Origin: Aspidapion aeneum | Taxonomy: Eukaryota > Arthropoda > Insecta > Coleoptera > Brentidae | Direction of reading: 5' to 3' | Assembly: GCA_963576565.1 (NCBI GenBank) | Contig: OY755046.1 | Span: forward strand, 58,755,471-58,819,470 | DNA length: 64,000 nucleotides | Part shown: piece after piece, positions 18,185-30,100 of the stretch | Layout of the letters: every line of letters starts with the position of its first letter | Numbering within the stretch: position 1 is the first letter of the stretch | The notes under the pieces: model-generated | Database searches by the model: none | Told to the model about the DNA's origin: nothing | The model's input: the letters and a program-made list of their open reading frames with translations, nothing else | Program-made: the position numbers and the translations under genes

Positions 18185-21100
18185 GTAAGTCTAGTTTTTA
18201 AGTACTATAAGTCCCAGGCCATGGAGGCTCAGTAGCGCCTGCCACCACTGTTGAATATAACAACTACCAGAGTTGGGCAGTACCAAGGGCAGTACAGTTC
18301 ACTTCATAATTTTTGAGATTTTTTGTTATGATACCCAGCTGATAACTGTCAAAAAGTTTTCTTAAAAATTATGAAATGGACTGTAGGTGTCTACAAAAAT
18401 AGTTATAATAACTACATAGTAACCTGTTTTTTTATAAAATTTGTTATATTCTAACTATACTTGATGTTGTATTAAAGTAGGACTGCATCATCAAAACCGT
18501 GATGGGTGGGAAGGGAGTAGAGGGGTACATACAGTTCTTCCTGTAATTTTTTTATTGGTATTGATTTCTAAAACGAGGCACTGCACTAATCAGTCAGCTT
18601 ACTATTTTACTTGCTTTTTATTTATGTCTGAACATATATACTCTTGTCTAGTTGTTATGAACATATTGATTTAGCTGGGATTTGACATTGTCTATTTGTT
18701 GTTGTTTTGACTATTTTAATTTCAAACAAATTGGGACTGACTTTTTACAAAACAAATTACCGTTTTTACAACTAACTCAATATTTGTTCACATTTTAATA
18801 TAATTTTGGATTCTCTTTTATGTTTCGGATCTTTATTTATTAGGTAAGTACCTATTTTGTCTCTCCTTTAAAAGGTCTCAGTGTTTTATTATAGACATAT
18901 AAAGCAGCACACTGCAGGTACAAAGTGAAACAACAATTTTTTGAGGCTTCTTTACTTAGATTTTGCCACAAAATTTGGTACCATAGCTATGACGTGTTGC
19001 CACTTATATACATCTTCAACTATAGGTATCTTTTTTCTCCTAGTAGACCACCACTATAAAAAAACTACAGGTATAGTTCTTCAAGCTATGGCAATTTTTC
19101 ACATAAAACATTCTAGTGCCTTGTTGGTAGGTTATAAAAAAGCTACAATTTTTTTTTTCTTTGCAGTTTTAGGCAAAAGTGACCAGCACTTGTAGTTATT
19201 TTTGTGTTATTACAAGAGAGTGGTAAGAGTTATTATATAACTTCTACAAATTTCATTAAGATATAGACTTTAAAACTTGAAAAAAAATTGCTCAAAATAA
19301 CCAGTTTTTCATGATTTCAGCCAATTTTTGATCATTTTAGCCAATTTATAAAATGTATTCCTCATCAATCTCTAGTTCAATCATTATGAAATTCTCAGGA
19401 TGTATATAACTTTTACCCCTCTTTTAAATAGTAAGTACTAGTTGCTTTTGTCTAAAACTACACAGTAAAAAAACAATTTTTGTAGATTTTTTAAAATCTG
19501 TCAAAAAGGCACTAAAATATTTAATGAAAAAAATTACTATAGAAATGAGAAATAGATTGAAGTTTTCAAACATAAGTACCTCTATTTGTTTGACAGTTAA
19601 AGAGGGGTCCATATTCAAATATTTTTAACTACTTTTTTATAAATAAACTGAGGGGTGAACAGCTAACCCAAAATGTGTACACCAATTGTGAAAATCCACA
19701 ATCTTTTGTTAAGATTGTGTAAAGATTGTGAGGGATTGTGGAGGACTGTGCAGCGGCGTAGCGTGCCTGAAGGGGCGGAGGGGGCCGACAGCCCAACAAA
19801 AATTCTTGCAACCAAAAAAAAAATGTCTATAGTTTCCTTTGCCGCCCCCTTAATTTACCATAACCAGCCCTGCTACTTAGTAACCAATGGGGCGCCATGC
19901 CAGTACCCTCGGAACGGGGGGGCGATGAACCCCCCGCCCCCCCCCCCCCCACGCTACGCTAGGGGTAAGATTGTGAAAGATTGTGAGGGATTGTGATAAG
20001 ATTGTGGTAAGATTGTGACAGATTGTGAGTGATTGGGACGGACTGTGTAAAGATTGTGAAGGATTGTGGGAAGATTGTGAGAAATGTGTACACTGATTGT
20101 GAGAGCTGTTCACCCCTCGAAATAAACTATTTACTTTTTTATATCATTACAAGGTGAAGTGTGCAAAGCATATTATATGCTTTGTAATAAAAAAAGTGGC
20201 CAAATATTTAACTACTAAATATTAGTAGCAATATTTCAAAAGTATCTTGCAAACAGAAATGCTAAAAATTTTGATAAAATTGGACAAAAAATCACAATAT
20301 ACTCAATACTATACATACTCAGCTACCAAAAAAATACTCTGCCAATCTATGGGCACCTAAGCTCACACTGGGTACTATAGTTATAGAGTATCTACTTGAA
20401 AGCTAATATAACAAAAAAATTGAAGTATATTTTATTGAACTCCAGACTCAATTACCTTTCATTTGATGACCACACAAGCCATATTTTTACATAAACTCTA
20501 ATTTTTTAAATCTACTCCCACCCTTTTATTTGGCTTGTGTTCGTGGATTTTGTTCATTTTTAAATGGAACCATCTTGACCCAAAACCCAGCCTGGGTACC
20601 AAATTTTATTGAAATCGGGCAAGCCGTTTTTGAGTTAAGCGCGTTGGTCCTTACAGACAGACAGACAGACGGTGCAACAAAAAAGTTTCAAAATCATCTG
20701 AAACGCAAAGATATATAAAAAAAATTTGAAATCGGAGCAACTTTTTTTTCTCAAAATAATTAGGAACACCATAGCTCACACTACTATAGTATGGTAGTAG
20801 TGTGAGCTAAAATGACCTCAGGGCCAATTCTTACCAATTATGTAACATGAGAACCACTACCCATCTATCTTTAACTCATTGAAAGTAACATTAGGCTATC
20901 TCTCTTATAGCTAATTCTTTTGAGAAAGAGTGTGGTCCACTAACACTTTATTGCATGAAGCCAATGGCAGATTCAAAAATATAAAATGGATTCTTTGTTT
21001 TTTTGATATCTTGCAATTTTTTGTATCTCTAACCATTTTTGAGAAAAAAGCCAAAAAATGAAAATCTGTACCCTGCTAAATGACTTTAAAATAGTCACTA

Positions 21101-24100
21101 CAGTACATTATTTTAATTTTATGCAAGTTTTTCTGAATAGGAATCAAAGATACAAATGATCTTTTTTTGTCTTTTTTCTCAAAAACAGTTAGAGATACAA
21201 AAAATTGCAATAGACCAAAAAGGTTCTGAATAAAAGAAGGAATTCATTTTATATTTTTGAATCTGCCAGTGACTTACTGCAAAAAAGTTCTGGGGGAAAA
21301 AAGGGGCTTGACCCCAGAAAAAATATCACCCTGTATTTTTTTTCCTAGTATTTGGCATGCTTAATGATGTATGCCTTGCAGCTAAATACACATTTCAGAT
21401 TTGAGCTAAACATCTCAAAAATTGCATGAGTTAAAAAGAAAACAAACAAAAAATTGAAATTTTAACAACCTGTATCTCGAGAACTAAGCATTTTAAAATC
21501 ACTAAAAGACTAATTCAGCGCAATCTGGGGATAATGGCTGAAGGAAACACTATTTATGTAATTTTTTAGTTTTTAGGAGGGTTAATTAGGTGATATTTGT
21601 CAACAAAAATCCATATATTTTTTTCTAGGGGGAGTTATTACCACATTACCCCCTCTCATATCAGTGCTTGCTGTATGTTCTGTCAAGGCATTCCATGAAT
21701 AGACAATTCGATTTGTTAAAAAGTTTTTTCATTGAATTTTAGATACCTTTTCTTTTTCTAACTTTTTGGAGTGCTCTCAAAGTTTGTTATTTTGGTTGTG
21801 TTGAAAAATTTTGCTGATAATATAATATTGTAATGTTAGTAATTTAATTCCTGAATAAAAAAAACGATTTTGCAGGTAGGTTATTATTGTTCTTCCTAAG
21901 GTGCGATTTATGTAGGTGTGTATTTATTAAGGTATTAATCATAGGTAGGTAATTTAAGGGCAAAATATTATTTTTTTTTTTTGAAGGGTGATCAACTGAA
22001 CCAAATTTGTTCAATGTCCTACAGGACTTTAATAAAGTTTTGGTCCTGTAGTGTCCTGTATAGTCCTGTACAAGTCCTGTGGAGTCCTGTATAGTCCTGT
22101 GAGGTTCTGTAGAAAAATTTGTACACCTACTGTAGGCAGCTGATCACTTCCTCGTTTTTTTTGTACTTTATAAAAAAAACTGCTTATTCTTGTTTTGGAA
22201 GAATTTTCTTCTAAATATGTAGGTAAATAAAAAAAATCTTAGATTTTATTTGTGGTTGACATTGTAACTACATGTGTGTATGATAAATTGCAATTATTTC
22301 TTGGAAAAATCTGTTTTATAGTTGTTATTCTGTTAGTAGCAAAAACAATAAAATAGAAATTTTATAGTTTCTTTTATTATTATACCTATTACTTGAGGTT
22401 ATTACATAATGAACATCAAATAAATATTATAATAAATGTAGTAATTGTTATTATTACCATTTATGTAACAGCTTGTAAAATGTGCAGTATTTGCAAAAGT
22501 AGGTATAAACCTTAGTATACACGGACTGTTTTTGTTTAGTTATTTTAAACCCCATGCATCTCCTTTATGCAACTTTTTTATATTACCTACATCTTTTAGC
22601 TCACACATATACTATACTGTAGTGTGAGCTATGGTGATCCTAATTTTTTCGAGAAAAAAAAGTTGCTCCGATTTCAAAATTTTTTATATATCTTTGTGTT
22701 TCAGATGATTTTGAAAAATCGTTAAATGACGTTTTTCAGAATCTCAACTCAAGGTGTGGCTTTTTCGCATCTTTATGGCCCCACCATACTGTAACTCGGT
22801 GCTTTTGGTAATAAAATGTATAGTTTGGGAGATATGAATTTTCAAAGTTTGGCAATTTTCGTCCTATGGGATTCCCTATCCTAAAAATCGCTAAATGACG
22901 TTTTTCAGAATATCAACTCAAGGTGTGGCTTTTTCGCATCTTTATGGCCCCACTATAATGTAACTCGGTGCTTTTGTTGATAAAATGTATAGTTTGGGAG
23001 ATATGAATTTTCAAAGTTTGGCAATTTTCGAACTATGGGATTCCCTATCCTAAAACTCGCTAAATGACGTTTTTCAGAATCTCAACTCAAGGTGTGGCTT
23101 TTTCCCATCTTTATGGCCCCACTATACTGTAACTTGGTGCTTTTGTTAATAAAATGTATAGTTTGGGAGATATGAATTTTCAAAGTTTGGCAATTTTCGT
23201 CTTATGGGATTCCCTATCCTAAAAATCGCTAAATGACGTTTTTCAGAATCTCAACTCAAAGTGTGGCTTTTTCGCATCTTTATGGCCCCGCCATACTGTA
23301 ACTCGGTGCTTTTGTTGATAAAATGTATAGTTTGGGAGATATGAATTTTTAAAGTTTGGCAATTTTGGTCCTATGGGATTCTCTATCCTAAAAATCGCTA
23401 AATGACGTTTTTCCGAATCTGAACTCAAGGTGTGGCTTTTTCGCATCTTTATGGCCCCACCATACTGTAACTCGGTGCTTTTGTTAATAAAATGTATAGT
23501 TTGGGAGATATGAATTTTCAAAGTTTGACAATTTTCGTCCTATGGGATTCCCTATCCTAAAAATCGCTAAATGACGCTTTTCAGAATCTCAACTCAAAGT
23601 GTGGCTTTTTCGCATCTTTATGGTCCCACCATAGTGTAACTCGGTGCTTTTGTTGATAAAATGTATAGTTTGGGAGATATGAATTTTCAAAGTTTGGCAA
23701 TTTTGGTCCTATGGGATTTCCTATCCTAAAAATCGCTAAATGACGTTTTTCAGAATCTGAACTCAAGATGTGGCTTTTTCGCATCTTTATGGCCCCACTA
23801 TACTGTAACTCTGTGCTTTTGTTAAGAAAATGTATAGTTTGGGAGATATGAATTTTCAAAGTTTCCTATGGGATTCCTTATCCTAAAAATCGCTAAATGA
23901 CGTTTTTCAGAATCTCAACTCAAGGTGTGGCTTTTTCGCATCTTTATGGCCCCACGGAGGGGTGATCAGCTGCCCACAGTTGGTGTACAAATTTTTCTAC
24001 AGGACCCCACAGGACTTTACAGGACTTCCACAGGACCCCACAAGACTATACAGGACTATACAGTACTTCCACAGGACTTCTACAGGACTCCACAGGACTA

Positions 24101-27100
24101 TACAGGACCCCGAGGGTACTGGCGCCTAAGGGGTGCCCCAAGCATGATTAAGTACTAAGGTCGGCAAAGGCAAATCGGCTCTCTAAGAAAAACGAGAGTT
24201 AAGACCGTTTTTTTTTTGACCGCGAATGTTTTTATGGGCGCCTTGTTCAGCCACAGGACTATACAGGACCCCACAGGCAGGACTATACAGGACTTGTACA
24301 GGACTATACAGGACATGTACAGGGCCAAAAATTTATTAAAGTCCTGTAGGACAGTGTACAAATTTGGTTCAGTTGATCACCCCTCAAGAGAAGGTATTAT
24401 TTTCGACGAAATTTTTTTTTAGATAACGCCGAAAATGTGTTGTTTGGGTGCATTTTGAGCTATTGTATATATTATTTCTGTCCGTAACACAATAGCTCCT
24501 AAACCGCTGAACCAATTTTCATAAAATTTTCAGGTAAAATAACGTTTGACACTCTAACGCGCTGATTAGATTTTGGTTAACATCCATTACTGCTAAGTTT
24601 TTTGACATTTAAATTTTTTTAAAAATGCTCGCGTTTTATAATATGCGGTTTTCAGAATATAGTAGAGCACATTTTGTTCAATAATTTGTGTTATAACCAA
24701 AAACTTCGTAAGAGCTTTAGTTTTTGAGATATTTACAAAAAAACTGTTTTCAAGGCTGATATATCATGGCTTCACTTGAAGTGTGCTAATAGGCTAGCTA
24801 GGAAGGTATGAGATCCGTCATGGATTCATTTATTTATTCTGTGGCTTAAGAAATTTGTTTGAAAGTAAATGGTAACATTGTCCTCAAAATCACATGCTTG
24901 GTTTAGTCAATCTGAAACTCGAAATCACTTTCAAAAATTTATTTAGATGAAAAAGTTGGGAATTTCACTTCATCAGCTCAAAAATACACCGCTGTACTGT
25001 GGACTATTACTTTTAAGACTGGAGTAGGTGACAATTTGTAAAGTCTGGTGTAAACCAATAGCCAAATATATGTTGAAATTGGCAGAAAAAAAAACAACAG
25101 CCTTTAAGAACATTCATAATTAACCTAACACACACTAAAATTCAGGATTTTTGACCCCCCACCCCTCTTTGTAATGCATTTTAAAGGCTAAAACTCCCTT
25201 CCCCCCCAAAAATTTTGGAATTTCGACTCCCTCTCCCCTCTTCACACATTAGGAGAACATTGACTGTCATGCAAGTCTAAAATCCCCCCTTCTCCCCCTT
25301 GAGCGCTACATAATTTAAGAATTGTCCCTTCATAGAAACTAGACACTTATTGGAATAAAACCTGACCTTATTTAAACATCGAACGTATGGTGACAGATTT
25401 GCGTATAAAAAGCAGCTGCTCTGCTTCAAAATTCGGCCTTTGTGTATTTAAAAACCGGATTTATTAGTGTCAGTATTTATTAAATGGAAGTTAGCGACTG
25501 TATTATTAAATTTGGCTTTGATATGTCAATTTTAAGAGGTCAGCTGTTAGTTTTCTGTGCAAATGTGTCAGAATAAAGTCGAGTCTAGAATAAAGTCAGG
25601 TTTTATTCCAATAAGTCCCTACTATTAGAATCCTCGAGAGATGCAACGAGGAAATAAATGATTATATCTATTTAAAAATACACGGTTATATTTCAAAGTG
25701 TAAAAAAAACCATATAACAATAGGTTTTTGCCATGTTTACTACGCAAATATAATTCTAGTTATAAAAAAAAGTGTTAAAAATTTATAATAGAATATGTGG
25801 TAATTTTCCTATCGTGTTTTTGTGGTAATTATTCAAACTGTAATTTGTTTGAATTTATTTTTATTATTAGAATTTAACACATCAAAATTTTTCTTAATTT
25901 TATGAATGAAATAATTTTTTGTTGCTTAAAATAGCAGTTTTTTCAAGGCACAATTTGTCTAGCATCCAGACTATCTATCTATCTATTTAGCTTTATTTGA
26001 TCCATCTTTGGAGATATGCCTTCCCTAATATCTTCCACTGTTCTCTGGCTGTCGCCGTATTGATTTTTATTTTCGCAAGGTCTCCAGTTTTAGTATATTC
26101 CACTCTTTTCTTTCTGTCGCCGTGTTCATCCATCTAGTTCCCGCATGTTTCTTCAAATCGTCCGCCCATCTAATTTGGGGTCTTCCACTACTTCTTTTAT
26201 TTTCCCAAGGTCTCCAGTTTACAATACATTTGTTCCATCGATCATCTTTCTGTATGCTTTATGATCAGCAAATTTCCATTTTAATTTTGCTACTTCTCCT
26301 CTTACATTCCTTGCTTTTGTTTTATTTCTTATCCATTCATTCCTTTTTCTATCTGTTAGCTTTACATGTAACATTTGTCTTTGCATTGATCTTTGGGCTT
26401 TTGTTACCTTATCCATATTTGATTTTGTAAGTGTCCAGGTCTGGGATTCATAGGTTTGTACAGGAAGGATGCATTAGTTATACACTTTCGTTTTGAGGTA
26501 CTGAGGATATTTTTTATTTTTTAATATGTAGCTTAATTTACCAAATGCTGCCCAGGCCAATCTTACTCGTCTATTGATTTCAGCCGTTTGGTTTTCTTCT
26601 TTTAGTTTTGTCCCAAGTATATACAGTGAAAATATTTTATATACGATCAATCCTGCTTGTTGAGTATCCTAAAAAGACATTTTGACATTTGTCACATGAT
26701 CACTGTCATGGCGGCAAATTCAAAAAATTGGGCATGAAATCCCAAAAAGTGAGGTTAAATAGCAAAATATTGAAAAAAGTTATTTGAAAAAGGTGTTTAG
26801 AATGTCATTTTAGGGTCCTCAATGAAATTTGGAGCAATAATAATAAAAATAAGAAATACCCTATTTTTGGCCCTAGCCTTATTATGAATTAATTTTATAC
26901 AGATTTTATTATTGAAATAGTAACGCAATATTTAATGGACAAAGGTAAAATGATTCCATATTCTTTATTGAAGTCGTTCATAAAAAATTAAATAAAAATA
27001 CTCTGCCAATATATGGGCCCCTAAGCTCACACTAGGTAGTATAGTTATAGTGTACGTGTGAGCTAATATAACTAAAAACTGAAATATATTTTATTTAACT

Positions 27101-30100
27101 CCAGACTAAATTACCTTTTGTTTGATACCACACAAGCCATGTTTTGACTTAAACTCAAATTTTTGAAATCTACCCCCACCCTTAAAAAAAAACAAAAAAC
27201 TAAAATGTATTTTGTTAAACTCCGGACTCAATTACCTTTCGTTTGATATCACACACGCCATATTTTAACTTAAACTCTAATTTTTAAAATATACCCACAC
27301 CATTTTTTTTTAAATAAATTAAAATGTATTTTGTTTAACTGCAGACTCAATTACCTTTCGTTTGATATCACACACGCCATATTTTCACATAAACTCTAAT
27401 TTTTGAAATCTACCCCCACCCTTTTATTTGGTTTCTGTTCGGTGGATTTTGTTCATTTTTAAATGGGACCATCTCGACCCAAGACCCAGCCTAGGTACCA
27501 AATTTCATTAAAATCGGCCAAGCGGTTTTTGAGTTATGCGCGTTGGTCGTTACAGACATACAGACAGACAGACATACAGACAGACAGACAGACGGCGCAA
27601 CAAAAAAGTTTCAAAATCATCTGAAACGCAAAGATATATAAAAAATTTTGAAATCGGAGCAACTTTTTTTTTCTCGAAAAAATTAGGATCACCATAGCTC
27701 ACACTACTATAGTATAGTATATGTGTGAGCTAATATACGATTAGCACATGTACCTTTCTTGTCACAATCGCCTTTTTTTGACAGTTTGTAAGGTTCCCGT
27801 GAATTGAGTATTAATACCACAATAGAAAGAACTCCATCATTAATTATTTAATAATAAACTTTAATAAAATATTTATTAAATAATATCAATGACGTTGTTC
27901 TTTTCCATTGTGGCATTAATACTGAATTCACGGAAACCTTACAAACTGTCAAAACAAAAGGCCATTGCGACAAGAAACGTACATTTGCCAATCGGATATT
28001 TTTATTTAATTTTTTATGAATGACTTAAATAAAAAATTTGTAATCATTTTACCTTTGCCCATTAAATATTGCGTTACTTAAACTATTTCAATAATAAAAT
28101 CTGTATAAAATTAATTAATAAGGCTGGGGCCAAAAATAGGGTATTTCTTATTTTTTATTATTATTGCTCCAAATTTCATAGAGGGCCCTAAAATTACATT
28201 CTAAACACTTTTTTTAAATAACTTTTTTCGATATTTTGCCATCTAACCTTACTTTTTAGATTTTCATGACTAATTTTTTGAATTTGCCGTCATGGCAGTG
28301 ATCACGTGACTAATGTCAAAATGTCTTTCTAGGTTATTCAACAAGCAGGATTGATCGTATTTAATTTTTTTTTCCATAACTTACAAATAAAATTTTTTCC
28401 CATATGTCGCGAACATTATGGGGGACACTGTATATTCATCTACTTGTTTTATTTTCTCTTGGTTTATTCTGCCTTTAATTTTAGCAGCTGTATCCAGTTC
28501 TTCCAGCATTTTTATGAGTTCTTCTTTCTGATCTGCCGTTAAGGCGATATCTTCAGCATATCTTAGGTGGTTCAAGTATTGTCTACTTACTTTGATGCCT
28601 ATTTCTTCCAACCGAGGGGTGATCAGCTGATAAAATTTTACTACAGGATAATACTGATCTCCATAGGAAACTATAAAGGACTCTAAGATACATTACATGA
28701 ACAAGAATTTATTTTAAAGTTCTGCAGGATGGTGGTTCAGCTGTTACAAAGTATTTGTCATTATTATGTGTTATTATATTTTTGAAAATAGGGACTTATT
28801 GCAATAAAGCCAGGCAGTAATTGTGCCGGGCACTATTCTGACAGTTTCGCATTATAAGAACAGCTGTCTCCTTTCAAAATTAGGCCTTTGTGTATTATAA
28901 GAGCCGGAATTAATAGTGCCGCGACTATTAATGGAAAATAAACGACTGGATTTATAAATCCGACTTTGGTATGGCAATTTTGAAAGATCAGCTGTCAGTT
29001 TTCAATGAAAAACTGTCAGAATAGTGCCCGACACTATTATTGCTTGGCTTTATTGCAATAAATCTCTAATAGACCATGTAATTCGTATTTTATTTAATAA
29101 TAATTAACTGCCTTTTCTTTAGTAATTAAATTAATAGTTGATACTTAATAAAATCATTTCCCTTTTGTAATAATTTTGATTATTATATTTGTAAACAAGA
29201 TATTTTCGAAGATAACATTGTTTGATAAATTAAGGCACCATAAAAATAAAAATAAAAACATTTTCAGATAATGAAAATTAGATTATAATTAAAATTTTTG
29301 GAAAAAAATTGTTGTAAACAAAGCCCTTTAAAAGAACAATGTCAGTAAATATAAAAATGCAAAAATGATTTAACATAATGTAAAAGGGGTGTGCTCCCTT
29401 GACTACACAGAAATAAATAAAACTATAAGAAAAATGATAAAATAATACCTAGATATGCTACACAGAATTAGACCAAACCAATAGAGAACCATCGCGAGAA
29501 ACCATGCAGAAACTCCAAACAAAAATAAAGAACATAAACTCAGAACTACAGCCTAAAATAAGCAAAGCGGAAATAGAGTATTATTGAAAACGAAAAAAAA
29601 GTAACGGCAGGAATGCTAAAGTACTTTGAAAAAACTTAACATAATGTAATAGGGAACCATCGCGAGAAACCATGCAGAAACTCCAAACAAAAATAAAGAA
29701 CGTAAACTCAGAACTACAGCCTAAAATAAGCAAAGCGGAAATAGAGTATTATTGAAAACGAAAAAGAAGTAACGGCAGAAATGCTAAAGTACTTTGAGAA
29801 AACTTAACATAATGTAATAGGGAACCATCGCGAGAAACCATGCAGAAACTCCAAACAAAAATAAAGAACATAAACTCAGAACTACAGCCTAAAATAAGCA
29901 AAGCGGAAATAGAGTATTATTGAAAACGAAAAAGAAGTAACGGCAGAAATGCTAAAGTACTTTGAGAAAACTTAACATAATGTAATAGGGAACCATCGCG
30001 AGAAACCATGCAGAAACTCCAAACAAAAATAAAGAACATAAACTCAGAACTACAGCCTAAAATAAGCAAAGCGGAAATAGAGTATTATTGAAAACGAAAA

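Larger units (their letters stand above)
26624..28430. mobile_element. TA-type inverted-repeat transposon nested in LINE-2a
   Basis: Starts CAGTG and ends CACTG with TA on each side (26622-26623 and 28431-28432). Removing it rejoins the LINE. The arms are long (about 360 bp on the left): ATACGATCAATCCTGCTTGT, then ACATTTTGACATTTGTCAC and CCCTATTTTTGGCCCTAGCC, with the reverse complement on the right. The right arm has about 65 extra bp at the tip. No transposase is seen; the loop is filled by two further insertions. Confidence 0.75.
25975..28611 (-). mobile_element. LINE-2a copy (minus), split by a nested transposon
   Basis: The C-terminal part on the minus strand, 26620-25975, reads SNMDKVTKAQRSMQRQMLHV and KLTDRKRNEWIRNKTKARNV, typical of the tail after the reverse transcriptase. 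The part nearer the RT continues at 28611-28433 with EEIGIKVSRQYLNHLRYAED, that is the Y-A-(D/E)-D active-site block. The 1.8 kb between is a separate insertion (26624-28430). The LINE is 5'-truncated and has stops and frameshifts. Confidence 0.82.

Noticed and set aside
23243..23859. Two 92-codon minus-strand frames with near-identical sequence
   Set aside because: They are successive 169-bp satellite units; the frame repeats with the unit and has no gene-like start or context.
19649..24385. Decamer arrays as CRISPR-like or as a regulatory operator cluster
   Set aside because: They lie within elements with terminal inverted repeats and 8-bp target duplications, so transposon arms explain them.
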